In this document: piece after piece, positions 1-7,747 of the stretch | Numbering within the stretch: position 1 is the first letter of the stretch | Layout of the letters: each line of letters opens with the position of its first letter | NCBI GenBank assembly: GCA_902589725.1 | Contig: CACITU010000003.1 | Location: forward strand, 84,655-125,010 | Source of the DNA: an uncultured Pelagibacteraceae bacterium | GTDB taxonomy: Bacteria > Pseudomonadota > Alphaproteobacteria > Pelagibacterales > Pelagibacteraceae | Length of the DNA: 40,356 nt | Reading direction: 5' to 3' | Notes under the pieces: model-generated | What the model saw: only the letters and a program-made list of their open reading frames with translations | What the model was told of the DNA's origin: nothing | Databases searched by the model: none | Made by a program: the position numbers and the translations under genes

Positions 1-599
1 TATTTATCAAATTTTTTATACCAATTTTTTTTAGGTAAAATATTTTTAGGTTCAATACTATTTTTAAAAAAAGAAATTAATTTAATTTTTTTTTTTACAA
101 TATAATTTTTACTTGGAGGTAGATTAAGATATTTCTCCTCAGCATTTCTCCAGAATGGACTAAATACTTTAAAAGGTGTACCATCATTTTTAGTTACTTC
201 TTGAAACTCATTAAGAATATTGCCTTTAAAATATTTGAACTCAACTTCATTTTTTAAAAAAGTATCTCTTATTTTTTTACCTTTAGCGATTACATCTGGT
301 TCATATATTTTATTCCAATATACAGAAATATTGTCTTTTTTCTTAATTTTTGATAAGACATCTATTTCTTCTCCCACTAATATTTGAAGATTAATTTTAT
401 ATTTAAATAATTCTGATTTAAATTCTTCTAAAGATTTATATAGCCACCATTTTTGTGCTTCTCGTTTTTTATCAAAATCATTTTTATTATAAATAAATAA
501 TGCAATAACGTTATCGTGATTTTGACTTGCAAAAGAAAGTGCAGGATTATGTTCAATCCTAAAATCCTCCCTAATCCAAAATATTGCATTTTTATTCAT
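1..599 (-). CDS. phrB: Deoxyribodipyrimidine photolyase, 5' part only (runs off the window)
   Basis: Light-driven FAD enzyme that repairs pyrimidine dimers in DNA. I translated it by hand from the ATG at 599; the frame stays open through about 199 codons to the window edge. The N-terminus (IFWIREDFRIEHNPAL, about residues 6-21) is the typical start of the photolyase Rossmann-like antenna-binding domain. It is followed by an IALFIYNK strand and a WWLYKSLEEF segment, as in class I photolyases. The FAD-binding C-terminal half lies outside the window, so a cryptochrome-like relative cannot be excluded. It begins 6 bases after the ammonia-lyase-like gene and is probably its co-transcribed tail. 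Light-exposed surface-ocean bacteria usually carry such a gene. Confidence 0.85.
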   Translation of the reverse strand, partial: MNKNAIFWIREDFRIEHNPALSFASQNHDNVIALFIYNKNDFDKKREAQKWWLYKSLEEFKSELFKYKINLQILVGEEIDVLSKIKKKDNISVYWNKIYEPDVIAKGKKIRDTFLKNEVEFKYFKGNILNEFQEVTKNDGTPFKVFSPFWRNAEEKYLNLPPSKNYIVKKKIKLISFFKNSIEPKNILPKKNWYKKFDK

Positions 600-605
600 G
601 TGAGT

Positions 606-1739
606 TTATCTTCTGCCTTTAGATAACAGTTGTTTGTAAAGTTTTACATCTGCATTACCTTCGCATCCTATTACTAAAACATTAGAATTTTCGTTAAGTT
701 CTATGAGTTTTTTAGTCTTTTTATTATTACAAGCGCCTATCAAGCTTATAATTCCAGGTGCAGAGCATTCTCCACCAATTATTGAATTTTTACTAAGCTT
801 TTTGTCTTTCAACATCGCTACGGCTCTAGCAATATTTCGATCACTTACAGACACACAACAATTGCTTGCTTTTTTTAATATTTGCCAAGGAATATAAGAC
901 ATTTCATTGCATGACATGCCGCCCATAATGCTCTCCTTTTTTATTTTAATTTTTTTTAATTTATTGTGTTTTATGCTTTGAAGTACACAATCAGCTCTAT
1001 CAGGCTCAACAATTATTATCTTTGGAATTCTTTTAAAATATTTTGCAACACCAACAACTACACCAGCAGCCATACCACCAACACCAGCTTGCAAGAAAAT
1101 GTGAGTTATATATTTATTTGTTTGTTTAGAAATTTCTCTAATCATTACGGAATATCCTGCCATGGTAAGTTGAGGAACTATTTTATAGTTCTTCGTTGCA
1201 ACATCTTGTACAATTTTCCAATTATTTTTTTTTGATAGCTTCTTACATTCATTAAGTGAGTTTTCATAATCTCCTTTTACTCTTATTACTTCTGCACCAA
1301 ATTTTTTAATTTCTTTAACTCTGGTGCTACTAACGTATTGACTAACAAAGATTTTACATTTTAACCCCAACCTTTTAGCACCCCATGCTACAGATCTCCC
1401 GTGGTTACCAGCTGTTGCTGAGGAAATAATTATATTTTTTTTTCCTTTAGATATTTTTTCAACAGCGTAAGCTCCACCTAAAGCTTTAAATGATTTTAAA
1501 TGAAATCTTTTAGACTCGTCCTTATAAAAAACATTATTTAGATTTAAATTTTTTTGTAATTTATCAAGTTTTAATAATGGGGTTGCTTTATAATTTTTCC
1601 AACTAGAAATCGATTTAAAAGCGTTTGTTAATATCAACGAAGGGACAAATCTTAAAACATAATTTCTTTTAAAACTAAAATTATTATTTTTTAAAGATTT
1701 AGTAAGTGTCCAATTCTTAGTACTTTTTAAACTCTTCAC
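606..1739 (-). CDS. Diaminopropionate ammonia-lyase-like PLP enzyme
   Basis: Fold-type II PLP enzyme, 377 residues. It resembles diaminopropionate ammonia-lyase (DpaL/YgeX), which converts 2,3-diaminopropionate to pyruvate and ammonia. Visible motifs are KDESKRFHLKSFKALGGAYA with the predicted PLP lysine K85, TAGNHGRS (109-116), QDVA with D179, the glycine-rich LQAGVGGMAAG (216-226) and EPDRADCVLQS. As I recall the E. coli enzyme, two acidic residues (D120 and D189) act on the D- and L-isomers. The first position is Ala110 here and the second is conserved as D179; both pairs are 69 residues apart. The substrate may therefore differ, or the enzyme may be L-specific. It starts one base after gmaS ends, suggesting a role in releasing ammonium from amino acids within a nitrogen-scavenging operon. 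Confidence 0.75.
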   Translation of the reverse strand: MKSLKSTKNWTLTKSLKNNNFSFKRNYVLRFVPSLILTNAFKSISSWKNYKATPLLKLDKLQKNLNLNNVFYKDESKRFHLKSFKALGGAYAVEKISKGKKNIIISSATAGNHGRSVAWGAKRLGLKCKIFVSQYVSSTRVKEIKKFGAEVIRVKGDYENSLNECKKLSKKNNWKIVQDVATKNYKIVPQLTMAGYSVMIREISKQTNKYITHIFLQAGVGGMAAGVVVGVAKYFKRIPKIIIVEPDRADCVLQSIKHNKLKKIKIKKESIMGGMSCNEMSYIPWQILKKASNCCVSVSDRNIARAVAMLKDKKLSKNSIIGGECSAPGIISLIGACNNKKTKKLIELNENSNVLVIGCEGNADVKLYKQLLSKGRR

Positions 1740-1740
1740 T

Positions 1741-3066
1741 TTAACAGTCTAAAGTATTTTGTCTTTCCCATAGAGTTATAGGTTTGGACTTATCGAAATT
1801 TTCTTTATTATCAAATTCATTAATTTCAGATTTTCTAAGTTTTATATAACTATTAATTGTTTCTTTTCCAAAAGCATCATTCATTTCCTTATTATTTTTT
1901 AATAATTCAAGTGACTCTTGAAGGTCATTTGGTAATTTTGGTAAGTTTGGGTACTTCTCATAATCTGTGTACATGTTACAATTAAGGGGCTCACCTGGAT
2001 CAACTTCATTTTTTAAACCATATAAACCAGCTGCTATCACACTTGCTTGTAATAAATATGGATTTGAAGATCCATCCATCAGTCTCAATTCAAACCTTCC
2101 AGGATCTGGAATTCTTATCATATGAGTTCTGTTATTTCCTGTGTAAGATATACTACTCGGAGACCAAGATGCCCCAGACTTAGTTGGTGGTGCGTTAATT
2201 CTCCGATAGCTATTAATTGTTGGATTAAAAAAAGCAGATAATGACGAAGCATTTTTAATTACCCCACCTAAAAAATTATAAGCCATTTTACTTAACCCAA
2301 GCTTGTCTGATTTGTCTAAAAATTTATTTTTTTTTCCATGCCAAACAGATATATGTGCATGACAGCCATTACCTGTCAGGTTTTCAAATGGTTTAGGCAT
2401 AAAGGTTGCTCTTAAACCATGTTTTTCAGCTATTGTTTTTACCATATATTTAAAAAAAGTATGTTTATCTGCCGTTTTTAGACAATCATCATAGTCCCAA
2501 TTCATCTCAAATTGACCATTAGCATCCTCATGATCATTCTGATAGGGACCCCATCCCATCTCAATCATGCAATCGCAAATCTCTTTGATTAGATCATATC
2601 TTCTCATTAACGCTGATTGGTCGTAACAAGGTTTAGATTGAGTATCTCTTGGATCTGCAATTGAGTTTCCATCTAGTGAGATTAAAAAGTATTCGCACTC
2701 TACACCTGATTTCATTGTTAAATTTTGTTTTTTTAATTTCTTTATTTGTTTTTTTAACATTACTCTTGGGGAAGCTTCTACAGGTTTACCGTCCATCCAT
2801 AAATCAGATGCAAGCCATCCCACTTCCTTATTCCAAGGTAATTGAATTAAACTATCTGGGTCTGGAATACCAAACATATCACTATCTGCAGGAGACATAT
2901 CTAGCCAAGCTGCAAAACCAGCAAATCCTGCCCCAGTAGTTTGCATTTCTTTAATAGCATGAACTGGAACTAGTTTTGATCTAAGTACACCAAAAAGATC
3001 AACAAAACTTATTAAGAAGTATTTTATTTTTTTTTGTTTTGCTATTTTAAATAAGTTTTTAGCCAT
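1741..3066 (-). CDS. gmaS: Gamma-glutamylmethylamide synthetase (type III GlnA-like)
   Basis: ATP-dependent ligation of glutamate and monomethylamine to gamma-glutamylmethylamide, the entry step of the N-methylglutamate pathway (cytoplasmic). The protein is a GlnT/'type III' glutamine synthetase homologue: a YFLISFVDLFG N-terminal beta-grasp start, GIPDPDSLIQLPW, the metal/glutamate motif ECEYFLI, DHEDANGQFEMNW, NGCHAHISVWH, and the late NSYRRINAPP and DPGRFELR motifs of the catalytic barrel. I chose the ATG at 3066 (441 residues); a GTG at 3081 would add five residues, and neither has a clear ribosome binding site. Its place beside amt, mgsABC and the TMAO genes supports GMAS over true glutamine synthetase. 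True glutamine synthetase activity or use of another small amine cannot be excluded from sequence. Confidence 0.82.
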   Translation of the reverse strand: MAKNLFKIAKQKKIKYFLISFVDLFGVLRSKLVPVHAIKEMQTTGAGFAGFAAWLDMSPADSDMFGIPDPDSLIQLPWNKEVGWLASDLWMDGKPVEASPRVMLKKQIKKLKKQNLTMKSGVECEYFLISLDGNSIADPRDTQSKPCYDQSALMRRYDLIKEICDCMIEMGWGPYQNDHEDANGQFEMNWDYDDCLKTADKHTFFKYMVKTIAEKHGLRATFMPKPFENLTGNGCHAHISVWHGKKNKFLDKSDKLGLSKMAYNFLGGVIKNASSLSAFFNPTINSYRRINAPPTKSGASWSPSSISYTGNNRTHMIRIPDPGRFELRLMDGSSNPYLLQASVIAAGLYGLKNEVDPGEPLNCNMYTDYEKYPNLPKLPNDLQESLELLKNNKEMNDAFGKETINSYIKLRKSEINEFDNKENFDKSKPITLWERQNTLDC

Positions 3067-3083
3067 TTCTAAGGCTATCACAA

Positions 3084-3236
3084 TTATTTGAAAAATGAAA
3101 AGATAGTTTCTTTATAATAAATAAAATTAACTATAATTATTAGTATAATTGCAAGAATTACTCCATACTTTGCTTTCGGAAAAGCTACACCTCTCATTTT
3201 ACTCGGTCTAAGTTCTTGGTTTTTGTCTTCACTCAT
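3084..3236 (-). CDS. Small single-pass membrane peptide (50 aa)
   Basis: A short frame read directly from the sequence: ATG at 3236, TAA ending at 3084, 50 residues. A charged N-terminal half (MSEDKNQELRPSKMRG) is followed by one hydrophobic segment (about residues 27-42, isoleucine-rich) and a short tail ending SFFK. This predicts a single membrane helix. It lies about 16 bases beyond a strong terminator and immediately ahead of gmaS, with 17 bases between its stop and the gmaS ATG. No ribosome binding site is obvious, so translation is plausible but unproven. No family is recognised. It may be a small partner of a membrane protein such as the adjacent Amt. Confidence 0.5.
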   Translation of the reverse strand: MSEDKNQELRPSKMRGVAFPKAKYGVILAIILIIIVNFIYYKETIFSFFK

Positions 3237-3251
3237 TTAAATCATTAAAAA

Positions 3252-3275
3252 GGGCGCTACAATTGTGTAGCGCCC
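3252..3275 (-). terminator. Hairpin terminator after the amt/76-aa genes
   Basis: A perfect 10-bp inverted repeat (GGGCGCTACA, loop of four, TGTAGCGCCC) stands out in very AT-rich DNA. On the minus strand it is followed by a run of five T. It begins 10 bases after the stop codon of the 76-residue peptide gene, the classic position of a Rho-independent terminator. Because the next gene begins only about 16 bases further on, it could act as an attenuator between amt and gmaS. Confidence 0.85.
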
Positions 3276-3285
3276 AAATTTTATT

Positions 3286-3516
3286 TTACCATTCAGTAAT
3301 ATTACTTTTATGGTCGTTAGCACTGTGCCTTTTTCTGGATAATGCGTTAAGCTCATCACTTTCTGATTTGCTTGTAATTACAGTCCATCCTATCCACACA
3401 GCAATTAACAAAAGAACTAGTATAAATTCACTAGATCCAGCTCCAGGATAAACCGATCCGCCAACTTCTTCGGCTGGTTTATTAAGATGATCTATCCAGT
3501 TTGATACTGTTGCCAT
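3286..3516 (-). CDS. Small single-pass membrane protein downstream of amt (76 aa)
   Basis: No family recognised. An N-terminal soluble stretch (about residues 1-28) is followed by one strong hydrophobic helix (SEFILVLLLIAVWIGWTVIT, about 29-48). The tail is polar and rich in serine, lysine and arginine. The gene lies 11 bases after the amt stop codon and before a terminator, so it is almost certainly co-transcribed with amt. The minus-strand sequence AGGAGAAA just before the ATG is a fair ribosome binding site, which supports translation. A role as an accessory subunit or stabiliser of the ammonium transporter is an inference from position only. Confidence 0.7.
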   Translation of the reverse strand: MATVSNWIDHLNKPAEEVGGSVYPGAGSSEFILVLLLIAVWIGWTVITSKSESDELNALSRKRHSANDHKSNITEW

Positions 3517-3527
3517 ATTTTTCTCCT

Positions 3528-4928
3528 TTACCTGGTTGCTGATGAAACTGCTTTTTCGTCTTCTTTAGCACTTTCCATCATTTCATAGTCTAGTCCAGCT
3601 ATTTCAACTTCACGCGGGATTCTTAATTTACCCATACCATTAAGAACTTTAGCGATGATATAGCCAGGTATTAATCCTAAAACAAAGAACATTATTATTG
3701 CTCCAATAAATTGTCCTAATGGATTAATTGTTGCATAAGTTGTCCCATCAAACATAGCTCCAACACTATAACCTGATGAAGGGTAACCATTTAAGACGAA
3801 ACCACATATGACAAGACCTACAAAACCAGCATAACCATGTACAGCTACTGCTCCAACTGCATCGTCAATTTTGAACTTTCGTTCAACCCAGTAATGAAGT
3901 TTGTAAGCTATAACAACTCCTATCATACCAATAATTAATGCTTGAATTGGATGATATAAATCGTTTCCTGCAGATGCACATATAATACCAGCTAGTCCAC
4001 TTGAGTAAGTCCAGAAAGGATCACCTTTAGCAATAACATATCCAGCCAATAAACCTCCTGACAATGACATCAAAAAGTTCATTGTAATTCCACTTAAAGT
4101 AGTGGGTGTTAAATAGATGTTAGTTGCTGTCCAGAATGATATACCCTCCATACCATACTCAGGGCCTAGATCATATATTGGAACGTTACAAGCCGCATAA
4201 AATCCCCAAAATCCAGTATAAATTAAGAACAATCCAATTGTTACTAACCAAGGATTTCGTGGACCAATGTTTCTTGGTTCACCACTTGATGAAAATTTTC
4301 CAATTCTTGGACCTAATACCATAAGTACACCTAAAGCAAATCCACCAGCAATAGCGTGAATTACACCTGATGCATACGCATCATGATAGCCTAAGATTTT
4401 AAGCATCCAACCATCAAAGTGCCATCCCCACGACGCATCTATTGACCAGAAAACAGATCCTATTGCAATTGCCAAAACTCCAAATGCAAAAGTCGTTATT
4501 CTTTCAATAACTGCACCTGAAACTATAGAAGCTGCAGTCCATGAAAATAAAAGGAATGCTGCCCAGAACACACCCATTATATGGTCGTTAAGATTGATTG
4601 CCATAAGAGCATTTGTCGGATTAGCAAGATCATTTCCTCCAAATCCTCCACCAAGGACAAGCCCTGTACTTTCTGTCATTATTGACGGAGCTAATCCAGG
4701 TCCAGTTGGAAAAGCCCAATAAATCCACCAACCAAACAAAAACCAAGTTACTGTTACCAATGGTATCAGCATTGTGTTTTTCATAAGAGTATGTTGATGG
4801 TGTTTGTATCTTGACGCTCCAACCTCATACATACAGAAACCAACGTGAATTAAAAACATTAGCACTACTGTTGTCCAGTAGTAAAATTCTGTAAATATCG
4901 TGGTAAGAGCACCTAACTGATCAGTCAT
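3528..4928 (-). CDS. amt: Ammonium/methylammonium transporter
   Basis: Amt/MEP/Rh family channel of the inner membrane, 466 residues with about 11-12 hydrophobic helices. Family features include the long central helices, a GWHFDGWMLKILG loop, the pore histidines in GVIHAIAGGFALG and AVAVHGYAGFVG (the twin-His positions of AmtB), and a cytoplasmic charged tail. It lies between mgsC/unknown and gmaS, and Amt proteins transport methylammonium as well as ammonium. Methylamine uptake, or recapture of ammonium released by the pathway, is therefore likely. A GGAGAGA ribosome binding site precedes the ATG. The 127-base upstream gap may hold its own promoter. No GlnK/PII gene is nearby. Confidence 0.93.
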   Translation of the reverse strand: MTDQLGALTTIFTEFYYWTTVVLMFLIHVGFCMYEVGASRYKHHQHTLMKNTMLIPLVTVTWFLFGWWIYWAFPTGPGLAPSIMTESTGLVLGGGFGGNDLANPTNALMAINLNDHIMGVFWAAFLLFSWTAASIVSGAVIERITTFAFGVLAIAIGSVFWSIDASWGWHFDGWMLKILGYHDAYASGVIHAIAGGFALGVLMVLGPRIGKFSSSGEPRNIGPRNPWLVTIGLFLIYTGFWGFYAACNVPIYDLGPEYGMEGISFWTATNIYLTPTTLSGITMNFLMSLSGGLLAGYVIAKGDPFWTYSSGLAGIICASAGNDLYHPIQALIIGMIGVVIAYKLHYWVERKFKIDDAVGAVAVHGYAGFVGLVICGFVLNGYPSSGYSVGAMFDGTTYATINPLGQFIGAIIMFFVLGLIPGYIIAKVLNGMGKLRIPREVEIAGLDYEMMESAKEDEKAVSSATR

Positions 4929-5055
4929 ATTCTCTCTCCATATTTGTTTACTTAAACCCTATTAAATTTTATCAGTCGTTACAAATATAAAGAGAGTGAA
5001 AAAATCTAGTTATGAACACCAGATTTACAAAAATACTCAACTATTGATTGTAATA

Positions 5056-5472
5056 TTAAAACTTTAAGTATGCTTTTTTCAAATCAACAAGTGGATGTTT
5101 TGGAGACATTTGAAACTTAACCAAAAGCTCTCTTGCAATCATATCTCTATCTTGTTGATTGTTTGGTAACTTAATTGAACTTGGAATAGTAACCCAACCA
5201 TTTGCATTTCTACAGAAAACTGCAGGTCTATCTTCTTCATAACCCATATGCACGTCTTCCAACCAATTCAGATCATCCCATCCCATCGCCTCGATATATT
5301 TTTTTAGAAAAGGGGTGATTTTACTATAATCAGGCAAAAGATTAACATCATATCTATAGCCAATAGACTGGCCAATCATTTTTTCTCTGTCTGTCTCTTT
5401 CTTTTTACCTAATTGACCTTTAATCTCTTTTGACTTTGTTTTTGAAACCTTTTTATTTCTTTTCTTTGGCAT
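5056..5472 (-). CDS. Unknown 138-aa protein of the mgs operon
   Basis: No family recognised. The first 30 residues are lysine-rich and disordered-looking (MPKKRNKKVSKTKSKEIKG), like the N-terminus of the adjacent MgsC. The rest is a compact, soluble, tryptophan-containing domain (GYRYDVNLLPDYSKITPF, EAMGWDDLNWLEDVHMGYE, NANGWVTIPSSIK). There is no signal peptide or membrane helix. It starts 8 bases after mgsC and precedes amt by 127 bases, so it is probably the last gene of the mgs transcript. Its placement suggests an accessory or additional subunit for the N-methylglutamate synthase complex or its assembly. That is inference only. Confidence 0.75.
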   Translation of the reverse strand: MPKKRNKKVSKTKSKEIKGQLGKKKETDREKMIGQSIGYRYDVNLLPDYSKITPFLKKYIEAMGWDDLNWLEDVHMGYEEDRPAVFCRNANGWVTIPSSIKLPNNQQDRDMIARELLVKFQMSPKHPLVDLKKAYLKF

Positions 5473-5480
5473 AACTATTT

Positions 5481-6893
5481 CTATATTTTGTGATAATTAT
5501 CAACACCAACAGTGTAGTTAGTTCCAGCCAGTGGAACTTTAGCTAATGCTGATGCTTCTGATGTTAAAGCAGCTAAATCTTCTGGCTCTAAAGAGTGGAT
5601 ATTAGTTTTACCACATGCTCTTGCTAACAGCTGAGCCTCTAAAGTCATTGAGTGAAGATAATTGTAAACTCTTAATGCTGCGTCATCAGGGTTTAATCTT
5701 GCTCTTAATTTAGGATCTTGGGTTGCAACACCAACTGGGCAACGTCCTGTATGGCAGTGATAACATTCACCTGCTTTTACCCCCATCTCTTTTTCAAAGT
5801 CAGCTTCTGGGATATCTTTGTTACAGTTCAATGCAATCATTGAACCAGTACCAATAGCAATTGCATCAGCTCCAAGAGCTAAAGCTTTAGCCATATCTGC
5901 ACCGTCTCTTACTCCACCAGCATAAATTAATGTTACTTTTCCAGTTTTACCAACATCATCGATTGCTCTTCTAGCTTCTCGAATTGCAGCTATACCTGGA
6001 ATACCAGTGTTTGCAGCAGCGATATGTGGGCCGGCTCCAGTAGAACCTTCCATTCCATCTAGGTAAATAGAGTCAGGATCACATTTTGCAGCCATACGCA
6101 CGTCATCATAAACTTTAGATGCACCTAATTTTAATTGTATTGGCACTTTATTTTTTGTTAATTGTCTAAGCTCTTCTACTTTTAAAGCTAAATCATCTGG
6201 TCCTAACCAGTCAGGGTGTCTAGCTGGAGATCTTTGGTCAATACCAGATGGTAATGATCTCATCTCAGCAACTTGGTCAGTAACTTTTTGACCCATCAAG
6301 TGTCCGCCCATTCCAACTTTTTGACCTTGTCCAATAAATACTTCAATGCCATCTGCTAATTGTGCGTGGTGTGGATTAAAACCATACCTTGATTGAATAC
6401 ATTGGTAGTACCATTTTTCAGAATATCTTCTTTCATCAGGTATCATTCCACCTTCACCAGAACATGTAGCACTACCTGCCATAGTTGCTCCTCTTGCTAA
6501 AGCAGTTTTTGCTTCATAAGATAGAGCACCAAAACTCATTCCTGTAATATAAACTGGAATATCTAACTCAATCGGATTTTCGCATCTAGGACCGATTACA
6601 GTCTTTGTTTCACATTTTTCTCTGTAGCCCTCAATAACAAATCTAGTAAGTGTTCCAGGTAAGAATACTAAATCGTCAAAAGTTGGAATTTTTTTCATCA
6701 ATGCCATACCACGCATTCTGTATCGTCCTAATTGAGCTTTTATGTGAATGTCGTCTATTACTTCAGGAGTGAAGATAGCATTATGTCCTAATAAACTTTT
6801 ATTTCTTTTACCTTCTTCGTGCACATGGACATCTGCTTTTCCACCGACACCTTTTCCATTCTTTTTAATTTTTTTACTTTTTTTCTTAGGCAT
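5481..6893 (-). CDS. mgsC: N-methylglutamate synthase subunit C (FMN glutamate-synthase domain)
   Basis: Homologous to the central FMN/iron-sulfur domain of glutamate synthase large subunit (GlxD family). With MgsA and MgsB it should form N-methylglutamate synthase, which converts gamma-glutamylmethylamide and 2-oxoglutarate/glutamate equivalents into N-methylglutamate. Visible are the lysine-rich leader (1-30), the FMN-barrel motifs YITGMSFGALSYEAK, GSTGAGPHIAAA and IYAGGVRDGADMAKALALGA, and an Fe-S cysteine cluster (GECYHCHTGRCPVGVATQ). 470 residues is normal for this subunit. The mgsB stop and mgsC start overlap by one base. Glutamate synthase-like ammonia assimilation is the alternative, but the split three-gene form beside gmaS favours MgsC. 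Confidence 0.85.
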   Translation of the reverse strand: MPKKKSKKIKKNGKGVGGKADVHVHEEGKRNKSLLGHNAIFTPEVIDDIHIKAQLGRYRMRGMALMKKIPTFDDLVFLPGTLTRFVIEGYREKCETKTVIGPRCENPIELDIPVYITGMSFGALSYEAKTALARGATMAGSATCSGEGGMIPDERRYSEKWYYQCIQSRYGFNPHHAQLADGIEVFIGQGQKVGMGGHLMGQKVTDQVAEMRSLPSGIDQRSPARHPDWLGPDDLALKVEELRQLTKNKVPIQLKLGASKVYDDVRMAAKCDPDSIYLDGMEGSTGAGPHIAAANTGIPGIAAIREARRAIDDVGKTGKVTLIYAGGVRDGADMAKALALGADAIAIGTGSMIALNCNKDIPEADFEKEMGVKAGECYHCHTGRCPVGVATQDPKLRARLNPDDAALRVYNYLHSMTLEAQLLARACGKTNIHSLEPEDLAALTSEASALAKVPLAGTNYTVGVDNYHKI

Positions 6894-7747
6894 TAAATTG
6901 CTCCCTTCTTCTCTGTAGGTTCCAAATTATCATAATTCCAAAGTTTTTTACCTGCTACAATTTTTTTCATTTTACTTACATCAAAATTTTCACCAATCTC
7001 AGCAACTTTTAATTTTCTTTTAAGCCAATCTTGATCACTAGGTGTTAATTCCGAATCTACAGCATCACTACCATATGACCCAATTTCTCCACCTACGAAA
7101 ATTGTCCCATCATACATAGAGTCACCCAAGTTAATTCCAACGTCCCCAAGTATAATTATTCTTCCTCTTTGCATCATAAAACCTGTGAATGCACCCGCAT
7201 CTCCACCAATAATGATAGTTCCACCTTTCATGTCAATTCCAGTTCTGGCACCAACACTACCTTTACAAATTAAATCTCCACCTCTAATTGCCGCACCAAA
7301 ACATGATCCAGCATTTTTTTCAATTACCACTTTACCAGCCATCAAGTTTTCTGCACAAGACCATCCAACTCTTCCATTAATTCTGACTATTGGACCATCA
7401 CAAGAACCCATTCCAAAGTAACCTAAACTTCCTTCAAAAATTAAATTCAGTTTATTTAAAATACCAACTCCAAGACTGTGTTTACCTTGTGGGTTTTTAA
7501 TAACTATTGTTCCATACCCTTGGCTCATTAAGTTATCAATTTCTTTATTAGCTTCTGGTGCTGTCATGTCTTTAACATCAAGCTCAGTTCTTTTATTGAA
7601 ATCTACATCGTACGTACCAAAGTAATAAAAGTTTTCTGCTTCATCAGGATTAAAGAATTTTTGTTGAGTTCTTCCTGTTAATACCTCAGTGTGCATACCC
7701 ATTGATTGGGCTTTCGATTTTTTCGAAACAGTTTTTAGATTTGCCAT
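6893..7747 (-). CDS. mgsB: N-methylglutamate synthase subunit B (GXGXG domain)
   Basis: Corresponds to the C-terminal right-handed beta-helix (GXGXG) domain of glutamate synthase (GlxC family). The structural repeats are visible as recurring glycine motifs: GYFGMGSCDG, NGRVGWSCAENLMAG, AGSCFGAAIRGGDLICKGSVGARTG, GGDAGAFTGF, GDVGINLGDSMYDG and GGEIGSYG. In glutamate synthase this domain scaffolds the channel between amidotransferase and synthase sites. The length of 284 residues is a little above the bare domain because of a roughly 80-residue N-terminal extension. Its first 13 bases overlap the end of mgsA. A strong GGAGGTG site upstream of the ATG fixes the start and indicates translational coupling. 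Confidence 0.86.
   Translation of the reverse strand: MANLKTVSKKSKAQSMGMHTEVLTGRTQQKFFNPDEAENFYYFGTYDVDFNKRTELDVKDMTAPEANKEIDNLMSQGYGTIVIKNPQGKHSLGVGILNKLNLIFEGSLGYFGMGSCDGPIVRINGRVGWSCAENLMAGKVVIEKNAGSCFGAAIRGGDLICKGSVGARTGIDMKGGTIIIGGDAGAFTGFMMQRGRIIILGDVGINLGDSMYDGTIFVGGEIGSYGSDAVDSELTPSDQDWLKRKLKVAEIGENFDVSKMKKIVAGKKLWNYDNLEPTEKKGAI

Noticed and set aside
703..1235. Plus-strand open frames opposite the ammonia-lyase-like gene
   Set aside because: They lie antisense to a well-conserved enzyme, have no recognisable domain and show cysteine/asparagine-rich low-quality composition.
2649..2939. Plus-strand hydrophobic frame opposite gmaS
   Set aside because: Antisense to conserved GmaS motifs, and no ribosome site was identified for it.
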